Origin: an uncultured Alphaproteobacteria bacterium
GTDB lineage: Bacteria; Pseudomonadota; Alphaproteobacteria; Rhizobiales; Beijerinckiaceae
Direction of reading: 5' to 3'
Assembly: GCA_937988775.1 (NCBI GenBank)
Contig: CALKHP010000023.1
Location: 1 to 7,691, forward strand
DNA length: 7,691 nt
Part shown: in pieces, positions 7,146-7,691 of the stretch
Layout: every line of letters begins with the position of its first letter
How positions within the stretch are numbered: the first letter of the stretch is position 1
Made by a program: the position numbers and the translations under genes
Notes under the pieces: model-generated
The model's database searches: none
Told to the model about the DNA's origin: nothing
The model's input: only the letters and a program-made list of their open reading frames with translations

Positions 7146-7335
7146 CGCTCTCGCTTCACACTCTTCTCCGCTCTCGCGAGCAGCACGGCCGCCATGGCCA
7201 GGATATTCCCAGCCGCCCGATGGCGGCCCTCGACATGTTGCGCTCCGGTTGGAACGCCCGCCTGTCGCAAAACGACGCGCCGCCCCGGCGCATCACCCGT
7301 TCGGACCCGCCGGCGCATCGGGCGCCTCGAGCGGA
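7146..7335 (-). other. tRNA-Trp to secE spacer
   Basis: This 190-base stretch contains no credible ORF. It holds a GCCGCC-atcg-GGCGGC hairpin (minus strand, within about 7210-7230) and no T-run, so tRNA-Trp is probably cut out of a longer transcript that continues into secE, unless a separate promoter lies here. GGGAATATCC (minus strand) offers a weak -10-like AT stretch without a good -35. Confidence 0.4.
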
Positions 7336-7412
7336 TGGCAGGGGTTGAGGGACTCGAACTCTCGACCTGCGGTTTTGGAGACCGCCGCTCTAACCAACTG
7401 AGCTAAACCCCT
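7336..7412 (-). tRNA. tRNA-Trp (anticodon CCA)
   Basis: The 77-base gene folds as a full cloverleaf with the 3' CCA encoded. The acceptor stem AGGGGTT / AACCCCT is perfect. The D stem GCTC / GAGC, with loop AGTTGGTTA, is perfect. The anticodon stem GCGGT / ACCGC encloses CTCCAAA, with anticodon CCA at 7376-7378. The variable loop is AGGTC, the T loop TTCGAGT, and the discriminator base G. The T stem GAGAG / CCCTC has one A-C mismatch (52-62), where E. coli tRNA-Trp has A-U. Its place between tuf and secE is normal for alphaproteobacteria. Confidence 0.97.
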
Positions 7413-7428
7413 AGCGCAAACGGCAAGG

Positions 7429-7445
7429 GCGGGCACAAGGCCCGC
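7429..7445. repeat. Small hairpin just upstream of tRNA-Trp
   Basis: Perfect arms GCGGGC / GCCCGC with a 5-base loop lie 17 bases before the tRNA 5' end. No T-run follows on the minus strand. It would lie in the 5' leader of the precursor tRNA if transcription starts upstream; its function is unknown. Confidence 0.4.
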
Positions 7446-7453
7446 TAGGCGCT

Positions 7454-7482
7454 CTCATGCCAAAAGATCAGCGCCGATGCAA
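7454..7482 (-). promoter_or_regulatory. Possible promoter of the tRNA-Trp - secE - nusG unit
   Basis: On the minus strand CTTGCA-T (-35 side, TTGCAT at 7482-7477) is followed after 17 bases by CATGAG (7459-7454). The -35 is fair, as alphaproteobacterial promoters favour CTTG at this site, but the -10 matches only 3 of 6 bases. A promoter here is expected, since a strong terminator closes tuf just upstream, but this assignment is tentative. Confidence 0.27.
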
Positions 7483-7525
7483 GATGCTTGTTGGATGCAT
7501 GTCGATCGCAGCCAGCACACAGCTC

Positions 7526-7559
7526 AAAAAGAGAAGGCGGCCCGCTCGGGCCGCCTCTC
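7526..7559 (-). terminator. Intrinsic terminator after tuf
   Basis: On the minus strand GAGA-GGCGGCCC-GAGC-GGGCCGCC-TTCTC is followed by TTTTT. It has a perfect 8-base G+C stem with a tetraloop, about 30 bases after the tuf stop, extended by an outer GAGA/TCTC pairing. This is a textbook intrinsic terminator for the tuf transcript. Confidence 0.93.
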
Positions 7560-7587
7560 ATTCCTGCCAGCGGAAGCCTCCGCCGTA

Positions 7588-7691
7588 TTACTCGGTGATG
7601 CTGGCGACGACGCCGGCGCCGACGGTGCGGCCACCTTCACGGATGGCGAAGCGCAGCTTCTCCTCCATGGCGATCGGCACGATCAGCACCA
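7588..7691 (-). CDS. tuf: Elongation factor Tu, C-terminal end (cut by window edge)
   Basis: Only the last 33 residues and the TAA stop are visible. They include IVPIAMEEKLRFAIREGG and RTVGAGVVASITE, the end of the EF-Tu beta-barrel domain 3. EF-Tu carries aminoacyl-tRNA to the ribosomal A site as a GTP complex. The rest of the gene lies beyond the right edge. The order tuf - tRNA-Trp - secE - nusG is the usual alphaproteobacterial arrangement. An intrinsic terminator follows. Confidence 0.97.
   Translation of the reverse strand, partial: VLIVPIAMEEKLRFAIREGGRTVGAGVVASITE

Overview
The window is a housekeeping region from an alphaproteobacterium of high G+C content, most likely a member of Hyphomicrobiales (Rhizobiales). 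The evidence is the gene order tuf - tRNA-Trp - secE - nusG - rplK - rplA ... rplJ - rplL - rpoB and the strongly rhizobial wording of RpoB, L10 and EF-Tu. The genus cannot be named from the sequence alone. Every gene I can support lies on the minus strand, so transcription runs from high to low coordinates. No convincing plus-strand gene was found.

Layout in transcription order. (1) The last 33 codons of tuf, followed by a strong intrinsic terminator. (2) tRNA-Trp (anticodon CCA, encoded CCA end). (3) secE and nusG, 23 bases apart. (4) rplK and rplA, 4 bases apart, behind a structured spacer that may hold the L1 autoregulation site. (5) A clear terminator directly after rplA. (6) A two-gene accessory module: an OpgC-type membrane acyltransferase overlapping a secreted SGNH-fold protein. 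(7) A 566-base gene-free leader and promoter region. (8) rplJ (GTG start), rplL, a 198-base hairpin-rich spacer, and the first 460 codons of rpoB, cut by the window edge.

How the genes fit together. EF-Tu and tRNA-Trp serve elongation. SecE is part of the SecYEG translocon, and NusG couples RNA polymerase to ribosomes and Rho. L11, L1, L10 and L12 build the factor-binding stalk and the L1 stalk of the 50S subunit. RpoB is the beta subunit of RNA polymerase. The accessory pair splits the classical L11-L1 and L10-L12-beta blocks, and the terminator after rplA indicates these are now separate transcription units.

No wholly new system is evident. The points most worth a second look are: the SGNH protein appears to have lost its nucleophile serine and its DxxH motif while keeping the fold blocks around them; the acyltransferase/SGNH pair sits inside a ribosomal cluster; and three spacers (nusG-rplK, the rplJ leader, rplL-rpoB) hold strong RNA structures that fit known classes of ribosomal-protein autoregulation but cannot be confirmed by eye.
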